64,000 nt of DNA from Isoetes taiwanensis (Eukaryota > Streptophyta > Lycopodiopsida > Isoetales > Isoetaceae), in assembly GCA_021234155.1 (NCBI GenBank), contig JAJEKV010000039.1, positions 1,366,001 to 1,430,000 on the forward strand, given 5' to 3'. The notes under the pieces were generated by a model that was given only the letters and a program-made list of their open reading frames with translations, searched no databases and had not been told where the DNA came from. Positions within the stretch are counted from its first letter, which is position 1, and each line of letters starts with the position of its first letter. Of the stretch, positions 22,178 through 33,841 are shown one piece after another. The position numbers and the translations under genes are program-made.

Positions 22178-23930
22178 AACGTCCATGTTTAATATTATCT
22201 ATTATTATCTATTGTCATTCTGTTCAACCTATGCTTTCGACGCATGTTGTTTAGTTGATATTATTATCTACGTAATCCATCCATGTACTCCATTCCTATG
22301 TGAATAGAATGTTTTTGTCTACATTGAGAACATCCCAATGACGTGCAATTTCTGAACAGTAATATCTTATTTCATGGAGGCCTCGAGGGAAATTGAAGCC
22401 AGCCCACTTTCCTTCAGAGGAAATTGGGCGCCGCCCATTTTCTTTTCGGGAATAGTCTCCTCCCTAAACCGGGCTCACGCCGACTTTGCCCTTCGGGATG
22501 GCCGAAGGTAGTTTCATGAAGGCTTCCACTTTCGGGGAAAATTGAAGCCCGCCCACTTTCCTTCTTGCAGGCAAAAGGAAAACGAGAAAACGTAGATCAG
22601 AACCGAAGATAACAACTGAAACATAACAACAGAATCATGCACAACACAGTTACATCATCATATCATATAAAGTTATGAAATACATGAGTCATAGATTGTA
22701 ATTATTGGTGATTCTATTAATCTCAAAAGCCTCAAGGCTCAAAACCCACACAATATGGATAGTAACATGATACTCGTAGGGGGAGTCTTTCTTTTCGACC
22801 CATTAGCTATACCATACTGACCCGGGGATCGAGAGAGATCCCTTTCAACTCGCAGGCATAAAGATCGTCATAGGTCATAAGGCAAGTAAGGGTGTCAACA
22901 TGGGGCCTGTGAAGATGGCGAGACATGGCAGCGGAATGTGCTGTGGCGTCGAATGCAGCTATATTTATAGCCAAGGAATTATTGATGACTACTGTAGCAG
23001 CATTATTGGTTGTATATACGGTGTACATCCAATAATCTTTGCGTACAATACCTTCAATAATGATTGTGGGTATAAATATATCTCAAACCAATTTTGACCA
23101 TCAAATTTGGCCTTCGTCTAGCCATGTGGTCTCGATCACGGTCTGAGCGTGATTCCATCAACTGCAAGATGAATCACGAAAACTTCAAGATCTTGCCGTG
23201 GCGAGAGATACCCATGGAAGCCCCGGATGACCACGGTCGCTCTAAATCCTCGCCATTATCCACGATCCCCGGCGTTATCATCCATCGATATGGAATAGAG
23301 AGCATCAAATGTACATGATAGAGAAGATCATTTGGGGTGCACGGTGAAAATGACTCGGAAGAGTCCCCTAAATGAGCAGCTTGTCATCTTGTTGTAATCG
23401 ACTGTAATCATCTATGAGATAAAGTATTAGTACAACTTGTCTTCTATATGTGCAACTTGTCCAACATGTCTGCGTGAAATTGGGCAGCCCACTTTGCCCT
23501 TGAATGCTCATATGTCGTATGATCTTGTGAAATTGGGCCGCCCAATTTTAGCGTGGTATATATAGGTGTACCTTATCGGTTACATTGTTGCGCTAGTATG
23601 TACGCCAATAATTGACATCAATAATTTCTCACGCCTATAAAAGCAGCTCCTTTGCATTCATCTCTCATGGCTTCCCTTGGGATCGTCAGGAGAACATCCA
23701 GATCCTTCAAGTGCTACTTGAGTTACAACGATATTTGCCGGTGCTATATGGTGGTGTTAGTCTTGATCCATGGCTCCGGTCCAAAGCGGATGGACTGCGG
23801 TAATGCGGGGGAAGCTCACTCGTGTTGAGGTCCACCTGTATTGGCTTCCTGATCAGCAGATCTTTGAGCTGAATGGCATCGCCTTGGCAGGCGTTGACGA
23901 CGAGTGACTCTTTGTACACTCGGATATGTT
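22178..23930 (-). other. Possible further exons of the minus-strand ParB-like gene
   Basis: No complete gene is visible, but two minus-strand stretches read like protein. One at 23,707-23,919 has ESLVVNACQGDAIQLKDLLI. The other at 22,807-23,028 has TTNNAATVVINNSLAINIAA and later TCLMTYDDLYACELKGISLD. They lie downstream of ParB-like gene 2 and could be its last exons. On the plus strand, 23,800-23,905 also reads plausibly as GKLTRVEVHLYWLPDQQIFE, so the strand is not certain. Palindromes of the AATTGGGC family occur at about 22,420, 23,480 and 23,530. Confidence 0.25.
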
Positions 23931-24095
23931 AATGCTGACAAGGATATAATAATGTTGTAAGGATGTAATAAGCATAGTCAATATTATATAATGTAAGCGT
24001 GCACGGTAATTCACGAGGGGCGCTCTTTGATCTCCACTTTGTTTTACTGTGGCTCCACTTCACTTCATGTTTGATGGCGCTTACTCTGCCAGTAA

Positions 24096-26555
24096 ATTGG
24101 GCGCCCGCCCAATTTACTGCGGAGGATAGCGAAGTCAAATAAATTTAATAAAAGGCTATAGTTTGTAAGGGTTAGCCAAATTCGGCGGGCGCCCAATTTG
24201 GTTAGCAAAGTAAACTAGAGAAATTTAAGACAAGGAAATGAGTGCAACGTTATCATTTCAAAAAAAGTATGAACAATTGTTATTAACATATTTCACGTAT
24301 TTTCAACTCATAAAGTCGCTCATTCGATGAGGCACATCTTAGAATGATCCCCTTTGGGTTCTCCATCTTTGGGGCTGAGGTTGTTGTCTTTGCCTCTTTG
24401 ATCAATTCCATTCTTTGCATAAAATCTTGGGCCCCAGTTCCTCATTCTCATCATGTGCACCTTGATTGTCTTACGTGTTCGCCACCTCTTCCTCTACATC
24501 TTGATTTGCTCATCGTGTTGGGGACCACATCCTCTCCATCCCGATTGTCCCCTTCTGTGTTTCCATGACAACGGCAGTCGGGCTCCCTAGCAACCTCTTC
24601 CTCGAACTTTGAGAGTCGCCTCAATCATGTCACAGTATTCACCGGTCCCGTCCACACCCGGTCGCGTTGATGTTGTCTTTTCTTCGCCTAAATAGTTCCA
24701 AATCCGGGAGAGCCCTAGGGCCTGCCCTTTTTTTATGCCTTGAATCGCTCTTGTCTGTCTCGGGCCCGATTTGCGCCGTTTATAGTTGTAGGCGAGAGCG
24801 GACAAAGGTGTCTCGGGCGGGAAGGAGAAATTTGAGGAGGCGGTTTTGGAAGTAGAGGCCTTCTTCTTTCCCTCTTTTATCTTACGTAGTGCAGAGCTCT
24901 TGATTTTTTCGTCTAACATGACATCCGAGTTGCTTTCGAATATCTGTACAAGCTTAATTTCCAGCTTCGTGCGTCTCAAAGACAATGTTTTATAGCCCTC
25001 GCTTGACTTGCCGCTTCGGCTAAAAGCACCACTTAGGAAAAGAAGTCGAGAAACGATTGCAACCTTCGGCATCAACTACGTACTAGATAGGTGCCGTCCT
25101 ACTTTCCAACTGATTCTGCACCAGTACTCCTCCCCCACCTGCTGCACCCTTGTCGCACCAAGGTCGATACAGCCAATAAGCTGCACGGAAAACAAATGTT
25201 AGAAACATTGATAGTCAACAAGCAAATTGGGCGGGCGCCCAATTTAAAATGCATACCTGCTGCACACTCGTGATCAGGCAAATTCTTTTCGATGTCCTGT
25301 TTTTCTCGTAAATGCTTGGGAAACTTAGCATATTGCTTTGGATGGTCGGAATTGGCGAAGCAAATATTTATTTCAGACCGATGGGCGTAGCATTTCGTCG
25401 TCTCGGCAACATACATTAGCGGGACAAGACATTGCAACTCTCGAACTCTAGAGGTAGTAGTCGCATTACGTAGGGGGTCTGGTAGGAACCAACCCAAACA
25501 CGGCCTGCCACCGTCTATTGTCTTCATGGCGGATAGGCACTCATTGGCGATGCAGGGTAATAAATATAGCTACCCGGTAAATTTTGCTGGTCCGTCATCG
25601 TGCTTAATTTGGTCAAGGAATTTTTCATAATCTTCCTTTGGCCATTTCTTAGATATATCACGAAGTCGCATCAAATGCGGGCGAAGTGTTTACCACGTCC
25701 ACGCACAAACCTCGCGGACTAACGTGGAAACACTTGAAAGGTTTGCCACCCTCCTCAACTGGCCCTAGAAGATATTCGTCTACTTTCTTTGTAGAGGGAC
25801 TCGGAAAGCTTTCCTTCTCCATCTCTTTGCGTCATACGCCCATCCGCGATGCTACTTGCGAACATAAGCATCGATTCTCCGTGAATATGGGGTGAGCTTG
25901 CCTCAAGGCAGCCATGTCTTGAAAAGGAAGTTTCTTGACTCCTTCATGTATCGACAAGGGCCCGCTCCATTGTTCCAATCTTCTTGACTCATTCCGGCTC
26001 GACTTTCATAGTCCGTCTCGGTATAATCCTTGCTTCCCTTCAGGAATGTGGTGCCATCCTTGATCTCTCCCCAGCCTTTGCGGATCTAGAGGATGCATGG
26101 ACTTTAATATGGGCGACGAGGAATTATTGGTGAAAAGTCTAAGCCTATCCTTCACCTCAATTTTTTTCTCCCTTCTCGTCCTTCAACCGGTCTTAGTAGA
26201 ATAAGCGGGCAACCGGTGCACATATTCCGCGACTTCGTCGTCAAGATATACAAAGTAGTCGAGTCACGCATAGTTGACTTCTTAATCGTTTCTGCCTTAC
26301 TGACTTTCCAATCTGCGCATGACAAAGAAGGCACCGGATAAAGGCGATACACATCATCTTAATTTGCTTGCGATGGTGGCGCCAAATTGAAGCCCGCTTA
26401 ATTTCAGATCATCCGACACTCGAGGTTAAGTTGGCGGGCCCAATTTTTAACGCGTTCCGAATTGGGTAGCCCTATTTTCTGGCCGTTCAGGAAATTGAAA
26501 GCCCCAATTTGAAAAGAGTGCCAACAGGCTGAAATTGGGCGGGCGCCCAATTTCG
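24096..26555. repeat. Dispersed AATTGGGC-GCCCAATT palindromes
   Basis: Near-perfect palindromes built on AAATTGGGCGCCCGCCCAAT and its reverse form occur at about 24,097-24,117, 24,183-24,200, 25,224-25,245 and 26,536-26,553. Those at 25.2 and 26.5 kb fall inside predicted introns of ParB-like gene 2. Others are near 22.4, 23.5, 28.3-28.6 and 30.1-30.7 kb. Confidence 0.85.
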
Positions 26556-29190
26556 AACTTGTGGATAGCAGGAACTAGTAATGGTGGTAGTGCACTTACA
26601 GAATACGCTCCACCGACGGAGTGCCCGCGTTTGCCCTTCTGTGGCTTCCCGTAGAATGCCCATTGGTTGCGAAGCTGCTGAATTTCTTCGAAAAATACTT
26701 CCTCGTGTATAGTCTTCTTTGTTATGTCATTATTCTCCTGGCTTACACGAACGTACTCGATTGCTGTGAGATTTCCTGCCAGGACTCGGCATTTCCTTTT
26801 GGCATAGAAAAAGAATATCAGTTCTGCCAAGTGCTTCCTTTCAGGAGGCCATGCCAAAGCTTGTGTGACAAGCAGTTGAGCAACCGTGGTCGTATGGTTG
26901 CCATTAACAATCCATGATTACGCATTTTGCGGATCCTCGACTTCTTCCACTTTATTGCTCGCGCCTGTGCGTGGATCGAGCGCACGCGACATCAGCACAG
27001 GGAGGGTGCATCTGATGGCTGATAAACGATTCGTAGAGAGTGTCCAAGTGCTCTGGACTTATGACCCTACAAGTCATATTTGCGGGGGCTTTATGCATCT
27101 TGAACACATCGACTTCAATCTCGAAGCCCACCCCCAGAGGGTAGATTCTCTCCACGTGCTTGATGCTTGCTATGGGCTTTGTGACAACTCATATACGCTC
27201 TCACGGTGGCGTCGCCGCGGATGGAGTGAACTTCACGATCTGCCGGCTACTCTCCGGTTGTTCAGATGAAGAAGAAGACAAGGACTCCCTCTCCGAAGTT
27301 TTTGGGCTCTGTGATAACACGTCCCGCTTGCGCCTCTTCGACGGACCACCTAAATCTTTTCCCATGCGCTTAGGGGGTTCCTCTTCAGACGGCTGGTCCT
27401 CTTGCACTCGCATCGGGCGACCTTGATGTTCTCTTCATTCCACCGAATATAAGTTTAGTGGCAGCTTTACGGTGAATAGCCTTAGCAGGTGTCCTCGCCT
27501 TCTTGACTGCTTTCTTTGTATCGGGCTCCATTTGCGCTGCCCCCAGCGCTTGTGCTGTCTCACCTTTCTTGTATCTAGACTTAAGCCACTTAGTATCGTA
27601 CACTTTAGGTTGGTTTTTGCCCTGATACTCCGTGAACAGTGCTTTCGACCTGTTCTGTTTGTGCTCTAATATCCAAAACCGCCCGATAGTTTAGTAGCCA
27701 TCCAAAATATCGGGTTCTTGATTTGATGCCCGAGCTCTAAACTTTCATATGAGTCCAGCGCCCATCCTTTTCTCGCGCTAAGAATGTGGGCTTTCCTTTA
27801 TACTTTGCGTTCATCATACATGGCTCATTACTTAGATAGTGGAACTTTATAACGGACAAAAAGTCCGATCTACGGTGTCTTCAACGTCGATGAGGAAGTC
27901 ATCATTGTTCGCAGCGACACCTCCATGTCGATAGCGATACCGCCCGAATTCATTTTTCCTGCCCCTATCTTGCCAAAGAAAAGCGAGAAGATCCTTGAGG
28001 TGGTTTGTGCGGGACCCAGGATGAATATTCCCTATCTCTATGCACGGACCCATTCGTTAAAGAACCGTCAAAACTTCATGGGGCACAACCTGGATGCCAG
28101 CAAACAGATCTTTCTCTTCTTCTGTTCTTGCATTCTCTATTGCAATAGCCTCTGCAAATTTGGGTCCGGACCGAAGAACCGAGCAGATCCGCTTTGTTCA
28201 AGGCCATATTAATTCCGCAGAGCGGAAAGTAGTGTTAGTACTTGGGAGACTTGGGGCTGAAAGAGATCAATTTGTCCGATGGAGGCAAATTAGGCGCCCG
28301 CCCAATTTGCCCCCGATCCCCACACGCACACCAAATTAAGACGCCCAATTTCCTCGGCTCAACTCATGGTGAGCCTTGAGTCTGAGGAGACGATTGTATC
28401 ACAGGGGCCAAATTGGGCGCCCGCCCAATTTTGCCAGATCCCTACGCATACTAAATTGGGCGCCCGCCCAATTTTGCCAGATCCCTACGCATACTAAAAT
28501 GGGCGCCCGCCCAATTTACTTATCCCTCACACCAAAGTGGGGGGCCCAGTTTGCCTATCCCGGAGAGCACGACTACCTTGGATGGTAGACTTGGTGGAGA
28601 CTAAATTGGGCTGCCCAATTTAGTCCCGACCAAGTCTACCATCCCCGGTAGTCGTGTTTCCTCTCGATAGGGCTGAAGCGCCCGCCCACTTTTGTGTCGT
28701 CGATAGGCAACAAGGCCCCCCACATTGGGTCCAATGTCCAATGTTTTGCAAAATGAAACACTCTAAGGGAAGCAATTGGGTGCCCTATTCAGTTCTGCAT
28801 ACAGGTATGCATCTGTGGGGACTAGTGAGGCATCTAGAAGATGTTCATATGTCCGAGATGTTATAGCGGGATACTTAATCAGGCAAGCGCTCAAGTTTAT
28901 ATTTAGAAAGTAGTCCACCTTACCTTTGCCACCGGTGGTGGGGCGAGATGCCATCAACTGCTAGAATTCCTTGGTGTACAGGGGTACCCAGCGATAGGTC
29001 AATGCAGAGAGGAATGCGCCAACAGGATGGCTTACAAGCGGCGCCGAGAGACACAAGGCCAAGAGCTCGATCCCGCCGACAAATTGGTTCGGGAGTATAG
29101 TGCGGCTGAGAACGACTTTCGTGGCTAAGAAATATGAAGGCTTGATGTTTAGCGGAGCACAAAGCGCCAAAGAAGCACAGAATTTTCTAA
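24587..29190 (-). pseudogene. ParB-like domain gene 2, minus strand, frame-broken
   Basis: Minus-strand exons run from about 29,170 to 24,590. The 5' part has LMASRPTTGGKGKVDYF and, later, FAEAIAIENARTEEEKDLFA. A Lys/Ser-rich linker follows (27,603-27,201). The core reads IYPLGVGFEIEVDVFKMHKA with VISPEHLDTLYESFISHQ (26,952-27,155), then WIVNGNHTTTVAQLLV near 26,890, then KRKCRVLAGNLTAIEYVRVS. These align block by block with ParB-like gene 1 (YPLGLKETFQIHV, VIDGQHSVEA, YRRCRILDANTS). A donor TCT|GTAAGT near 26,575 opens an intron that carries an AATTGGGC palindrome. Further 3', PCLGWFLPDPLRN...PDHECAA (25,099-25,527) ends at a GTATGC donor, with a small palindrome-bearing intron. The protein ends in a basic segment, SALRKIKEGKKKASTSKT. 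Several frame changes are needed. Function unknown. Confidence 0.5.
28285..28690. repeat. Array of AATTGGGC palindromes with a long hairpin
   Basis: Five copies of the palindrome lie between 28,287 and 28,620. Two are separated by an exactly repeated spacer, TTGCCAGATCCCTACGCATA. The array probably occupies an intron of ParB-like gene 2, between exons at about 28,790 and 28,230. At 28,568-28,656 one palindrome sits at the tip of a longer hairpin (CACGACTACC...GGTAGTCGTG) with arms of about 44 bp and a few mismatched bases. Confidence 0.85.
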
Positions 29191-30880
29191 ATCTGCAGTC
29201 GAGGAGAATGAGGGGCTTTTAAAGGGTTATGGACCTCTCTTGGGGCGAAGACAAGTGTCGTGCATGTAAGCGCTTGGCCCTTTGAAATAAAATGGACCGT
29301 TGATGGCTTCGGAGCGTGAGGAATTAATTGTGGACCTTAATAATGAGTGGCGGATTTTTGAATTTCAAATCATCATTTAAAGCCCGCCCAAAATTAATTC
29401 GAGTCATGCACGTGTCGCGACGTGCTTTTAAGGCGGAACTCGTTTTTCAAAGTTCCGGACGGACACATTATTTCAAATTAGGTGGGACATTTAACTTTAA
29501 AAATTGGGGAAATTACATTCAAATTTTGGGGAATTCATGTTTAAATGTAAATGCGCTTCAAACTCGTTGTTTTTCCGGCAAAGGCCTTGTTTGGCTACTA
29601 TCTTTTCTACAAGACGCAAAACATCTTCAAATGATTCAAATTCATGGCCACGAGATCTCCAAAGGTTTGTCTTTGCTCCACGCTTAAATTCGCCATACCT
29701 CGATGTGTAATTGCTGCAAATGTGATGTTACCCGATTTTATCAATCACGCCTTTCCATTCACGGCTGTTCATTCGCACCTCTTCAAGCACGCCTGTTCAT
29801 TCACACCTTTCCATTCACGCCTTTTCGATGGCTTGACCCTTGATTTACTCCTCCTCGTTCAACCGGTTACTGTCACATTTACATAAACTCTAAATTTCGA
29901 TGCAGTCCGCCCTTTTCCTGAAATTGTCATGCAGGATTTGTGTGCCTGCTATTTTCTCCATTAACCCTTGTTTGTAGTCAGGCCCTTCCAATGCTCGATT
30001 GTATTTGTTTTGGGAGCTCAATGATAAATTCCAGTTAGTGTCTGCCTCCTTAGTTCTCTTAGTGTGTATGTGTAGGTGACCAGGTAGGTGAAACTGCCCG
30101 GATGGGCAAACTGTATCTCGAAGGTGTTTTATCTTGGTGACAACTAAATTGGGCGGGCGCCGAGTCTCTGCCTACTTCACAGGTCTTTAACCACCACGAA
30201 CAAATAGGGCGGGCGCCCAATTTGTGCGCGGATATGTCCTGCTCAGAACGACAACCTTCTTTTGTACCCATTGTGAGACTGACTGCATCAATAATACCCT
30301 TATATAAGCGCCTGATTCGGTTCAAATTGGGCGGCCGCCCAATTTGCAACAATGGGACAAATTGGGCGGTCGCCCATATTGTCCCTTTCTGTACATGACC
30401 AGATAGGTGAAACTGTCCGGGTGGGCCAGCTGTATCTCGAATGTGTTTTCTCTTGGTGACAGCTAAATTGGGCGGGACGAAAGTGTGTGCCTACTTTACA
30501 GCTCCTCTACCACCACGAACAAATTGGGCGGGCGCCCAATTTGTGCGCGGATATGGCCTCTTCAGAGTGAGAACCTTCTTTTCTACCCATTGTGAGACTC
30601 ACTGCATCCAATACTAACCTTATACAAGGGGAATCTAAACACCTCATAACGTAAAAAGGGCACCCGCCCAATTTTATTGTCCTTGTAACCATTGAATGGG
30701 AGTCCCCCTGTGTCATTTGCATTGCTTTCGTCTTCCTTACTCGATTTTAACACTACTGAAATCCTTGTGTGGGTTGTGTATCTCTTCCTTAATGAACATC
30801 TAGTAGCAAAGGGAGTTGTGGGGCAAATGACACAATGCCACTTCAAGGAGATATCGAAAGGACTACTTGGCGTAGGTGTG
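29190..30880. other. Interval before DUF7869-like gene B, with palindromes
   Basis: I see no certain coding exon. Short tandem words TTCACGCC and TTCATTC recur at 29,745-29,825, where ends of the CACGCC family appear without their partners. The interval may contain the 5' UTR or first exons of gene B. Confidence 0.35.
30078..30700. repeat. Diverged tandem duplication carrying palindromes
   Basis: A unit starting GACCAG(G/A)TAGGTGAAACTG (30,078 and 30,397) is repeated at an offset of 319 bp and continues past ACCCATTGTGAGACT in both copies. Each unit holds palindromes of the AATTGGGC family, for example AAATTGGGCGGGCGCCCAAT at 30,524-30,543. Divergence between units is clearly higher than in the 11.8-13.7 kb tandem repeat. 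Confidence 0.85.
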
Positions 30881-33838
30881 GAGGAAGTGTTCAAGGCCAC
30901 CACACCCTTCCCCGCCAACTCCGGATGCAACCACAATAGCGAAGCCGGGGGCTCATTCGATTCTGTGGAGAAGTGAAGATGCTCGTGAGTCGTCTGCTAA
31001 TGACGTCCCCAGCAAAAGACAGCGGACAGCGGTGGGGAAGGAGACACAACCGCTGACAAGATATACCCTTCTAGAAAAGGATTGTGAGATATGGCACTCA
31101 TGCGACTCCATTATTGCCGGAAAGGGATTCATATCTTTCACTGGCCCCGATGATGCAGTTTGTGACCAGTTTCTGGGTTTCAAGTTTGTGGGAGTATCTG
31201 TAACTGAAGGTTTCCCTCCCCTTTCTGAAGTGAACATCCGTTGCCAGGGTTGCTTGCAGGTGCCGAAGCCGGGCATGCTCGTGAGATGGAGCAATGACCC
31301 GCCCAGGTTGACGGAGTAAAGGTCTCGGAGATATTGACCGCAGCACCGCAACAGGAAGCAGATATTGTGTCCAGCCAGGGGAGCTCAGAGCATCAGAAGC
31401 ACCCAAATTATGAGAAACGACATTACACTTTTCATTCCCGACAACCCAGGAAGGTTGTTAGGCCACCAAAGCTTGCTCGTCTCACCACTCAGAATGCTAT
31501 CCTCACTTACAGGAGGACCTTGTGTTGCAAGAATAGGTGTTGTGTCAGGTTCTCTAGGAATCAAGTTGTTAACATGCGAAAGGAATTCCTTGCCATGAAA
31601 TCAAGTGATAGGGTTACTTTTGTTTATGACATGTTCGCCAACAACATGAAAGGTCGAAGAGAGGGGACGACCGGTGCCGCAGGGAATCTCGCTTTTATAA
31701 AGGGCGTGGTACCTTGGTCGGGATCTCAAAGGCGTGATCTGAAATGGAAGGCCCAATTTCTTGAGGGTGCACGCAAGGCCGAACATGGTAACCGTGGCAC
31801 CTTGAAGCCTCGCCCGACGCTGGCATGTGAGGCCGTGTTTTCCATGTTCGTGAGGGAGAACGGTGAATCCTTGCCCCCACCGTGAGCAAGAGAAACGAGG
31901 AGGGGATAAGAGAGAATGTCAGGAAGTTGCCCCAATGTTTACTTAAGTCCAAAGATTCTAGAAGAGGTTAATGCAGAGGTTGTGGCATTGACCGGCAAGA
32001 AGGTATCACCCGATGTGTTTTCATAGAACGTGGAGGCGAGGTTCCGGACGCCAAGATCGCAAAAAGAAAATTGCATTCTCCAAATGCGATACATGTGAGG
32101 TGATCCGCACGGGTTCTTGAAGACCAAAGATGAAGGAGAGAGGAGGCTGTTGCATGATGAAAGAAGAGCGCATAGACTCGAGCAGGCCTCGTGTCGCACA
32201 CAGTACTGGTCGTGGAGATTATACTCCCACAGGTATCCCGGCCAATATCTTTGTATTATTCACGACAAAATGGATCAAGCCAAAACAATGATTCCAAAAT
32301 TGCAACAATCTGTAAAGTCTCTCTGGAGACTTGACAAGCTGAAAACGACATTGACTGGTGCATTGACTCATGGTCATGGGAATGGATCTTATGGAAACTT
32401 TGCCCTGGACTTATGGGCAGATGACTCCAACTTCCATGTAGGTTCTTTGAATAGCATCTTGAAGAGATTAGAGATGGGGCACGAGTATGCAGGAGGCCAC
32501 CCGCCGATGCCTCGAATCATCTCGCTCCAAAATGGGTCTCCTCATTATGAGACACAACGGCCTTGGAGTCAAAGTTGTCACTATCCAATACCAAAGATAC
32601 CGCTAATTTGCCAGTACAGCACGGGGACCATCATTGAAGCCTCTGCCCAAGATACTTTATTTGCATTTGGACAACGATCCGACGTAACAAGAATAGGTAT
32701 GTCTTCTCCTATCTTTCTTACCTAGTATATCTTGGTGTGTTTGAAGAGATTGAGCTAGGGTTCATGATGCCCGGTCCACACACATGATGATATCGATGCC
32801 TTGTTTGGTAACTTCTCTACATCTTTAAAGAAGGCAGAGGTGCTCACAATGCCGTAACCATCGTATGAATTCCACAAATGCAACTTGAATACACCCCGCC
32901 CCCTATGTTGTTGACAAAGTTCCGGATTGGAAGGGTTTTATAGAAGGCTACATACCGGATGGGGATGATAGATTGACAGTCATACCACCCCTCTAACTTT
33001 CAGATTCGCTATGAATGGTGATTGGCCAGTCATGTATTACAAAACTAGACCCACTTACCCGGATTGGTTGCCCTTTGGTGGAATAAAAATGTGGAAAGAA
33101 AAAGAGGACGGGGAAGCCCATGATGCCGCTTGGATATCCTAAGTGCTTCCTCCCAAGAAATCGGTGAAGGACCTTGGCCTCGCCTGGCGAAACAAGATCC
33201 ACAAGCATATATTGCATTGGGTTGCTTGTTCAACGTCTAACAAAGGTGCTCCGAAACCGCCAAACCGGCACAGTTCCACGCCCACGATTGAATATTGGAT
33301 GAAACTCTTGCAAGAACTCGGGAACATCAGCAAAGGATTTAAGGCACTTATAATGACTTCGCCATGTACTAGGCAAGCACAAGCTCCACCTCATGTAGCA
33401 GTAGTGGTAGAGCCAATTGCTACTATCACTCCTCCTTATGTCGGCCCCCGGAAGGACAAACCTGTCTTGGGAATTCAACCCATACAAAGATTTGAAGAAA
33501 GGTATGTTTATTATGGCACTTACGATGATGTGTTTGGCCCAACTTGGGTGGGCCTAGCTACCGAGGACCCACAAATGGATGATAAGAAGGAGAACTTTGA
33601 GACTATTCTGGTGACTTGGTGGGAGCCAATCCCAGTGAGGAACCAAGTCTACCCAGCTAATTATGCCAATTGTTGGAAGAAGAGATGGAGGCCAACGACT
33701 GCAAGTGACCGCATAGAAGTGGAGACTATCGACTACGCTTGGGAGCCATCAAACAAGAAGAAGATACCTAATACTATTAAGATACCCGTGCATGCTGCTG
33801 AGGCATATGCAGCACTCGCAGGGGATGTCAACTAGTGT
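30880..33838 (+). pseudogene. DUF7869-like (RNase-H/DDE-like) gene B, frame-broken
   Basis: Plus-strand paralogue of gene A. In order: an N-terminal domain with IWHSCDSIIAGKGFISFTG (30,876-31,319); a cysteine block, CCKNRCCVRFSRNQVVNMRK (about 31,530); a KCDTCEVIR pair near 32,080; QYLCIIHDKMDQAKTM with GALTHGHGNGSYGNFALDLW (32,117-32,725); HTHDDIDALFGNFS (about 32,778-32,820); VPDWKGFIEGYIPDGDDR (about 32,920); and a C-terminal domain with ILVTWWEPIPVR and CWKKRWRPT ending at 33,838. The blocks HDKMD and HDDID, with the intervening D-N, suggest a metal-binding RNase-H-like core. Such a core would cut or join DNA if active; this is inference. About four frame changes are needed. The last 690 bp are intact. 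A gene starting at about 33,842 follows at once on the same strand. Confidence 0.65.
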
Positions 33839-33841
33839 ATG

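Noticed and set aside
30953-31351. Minus-strand open frame of 132 codons
   Set aside because: Antisense to gene B blocks that match gene A, so it is a shadow.
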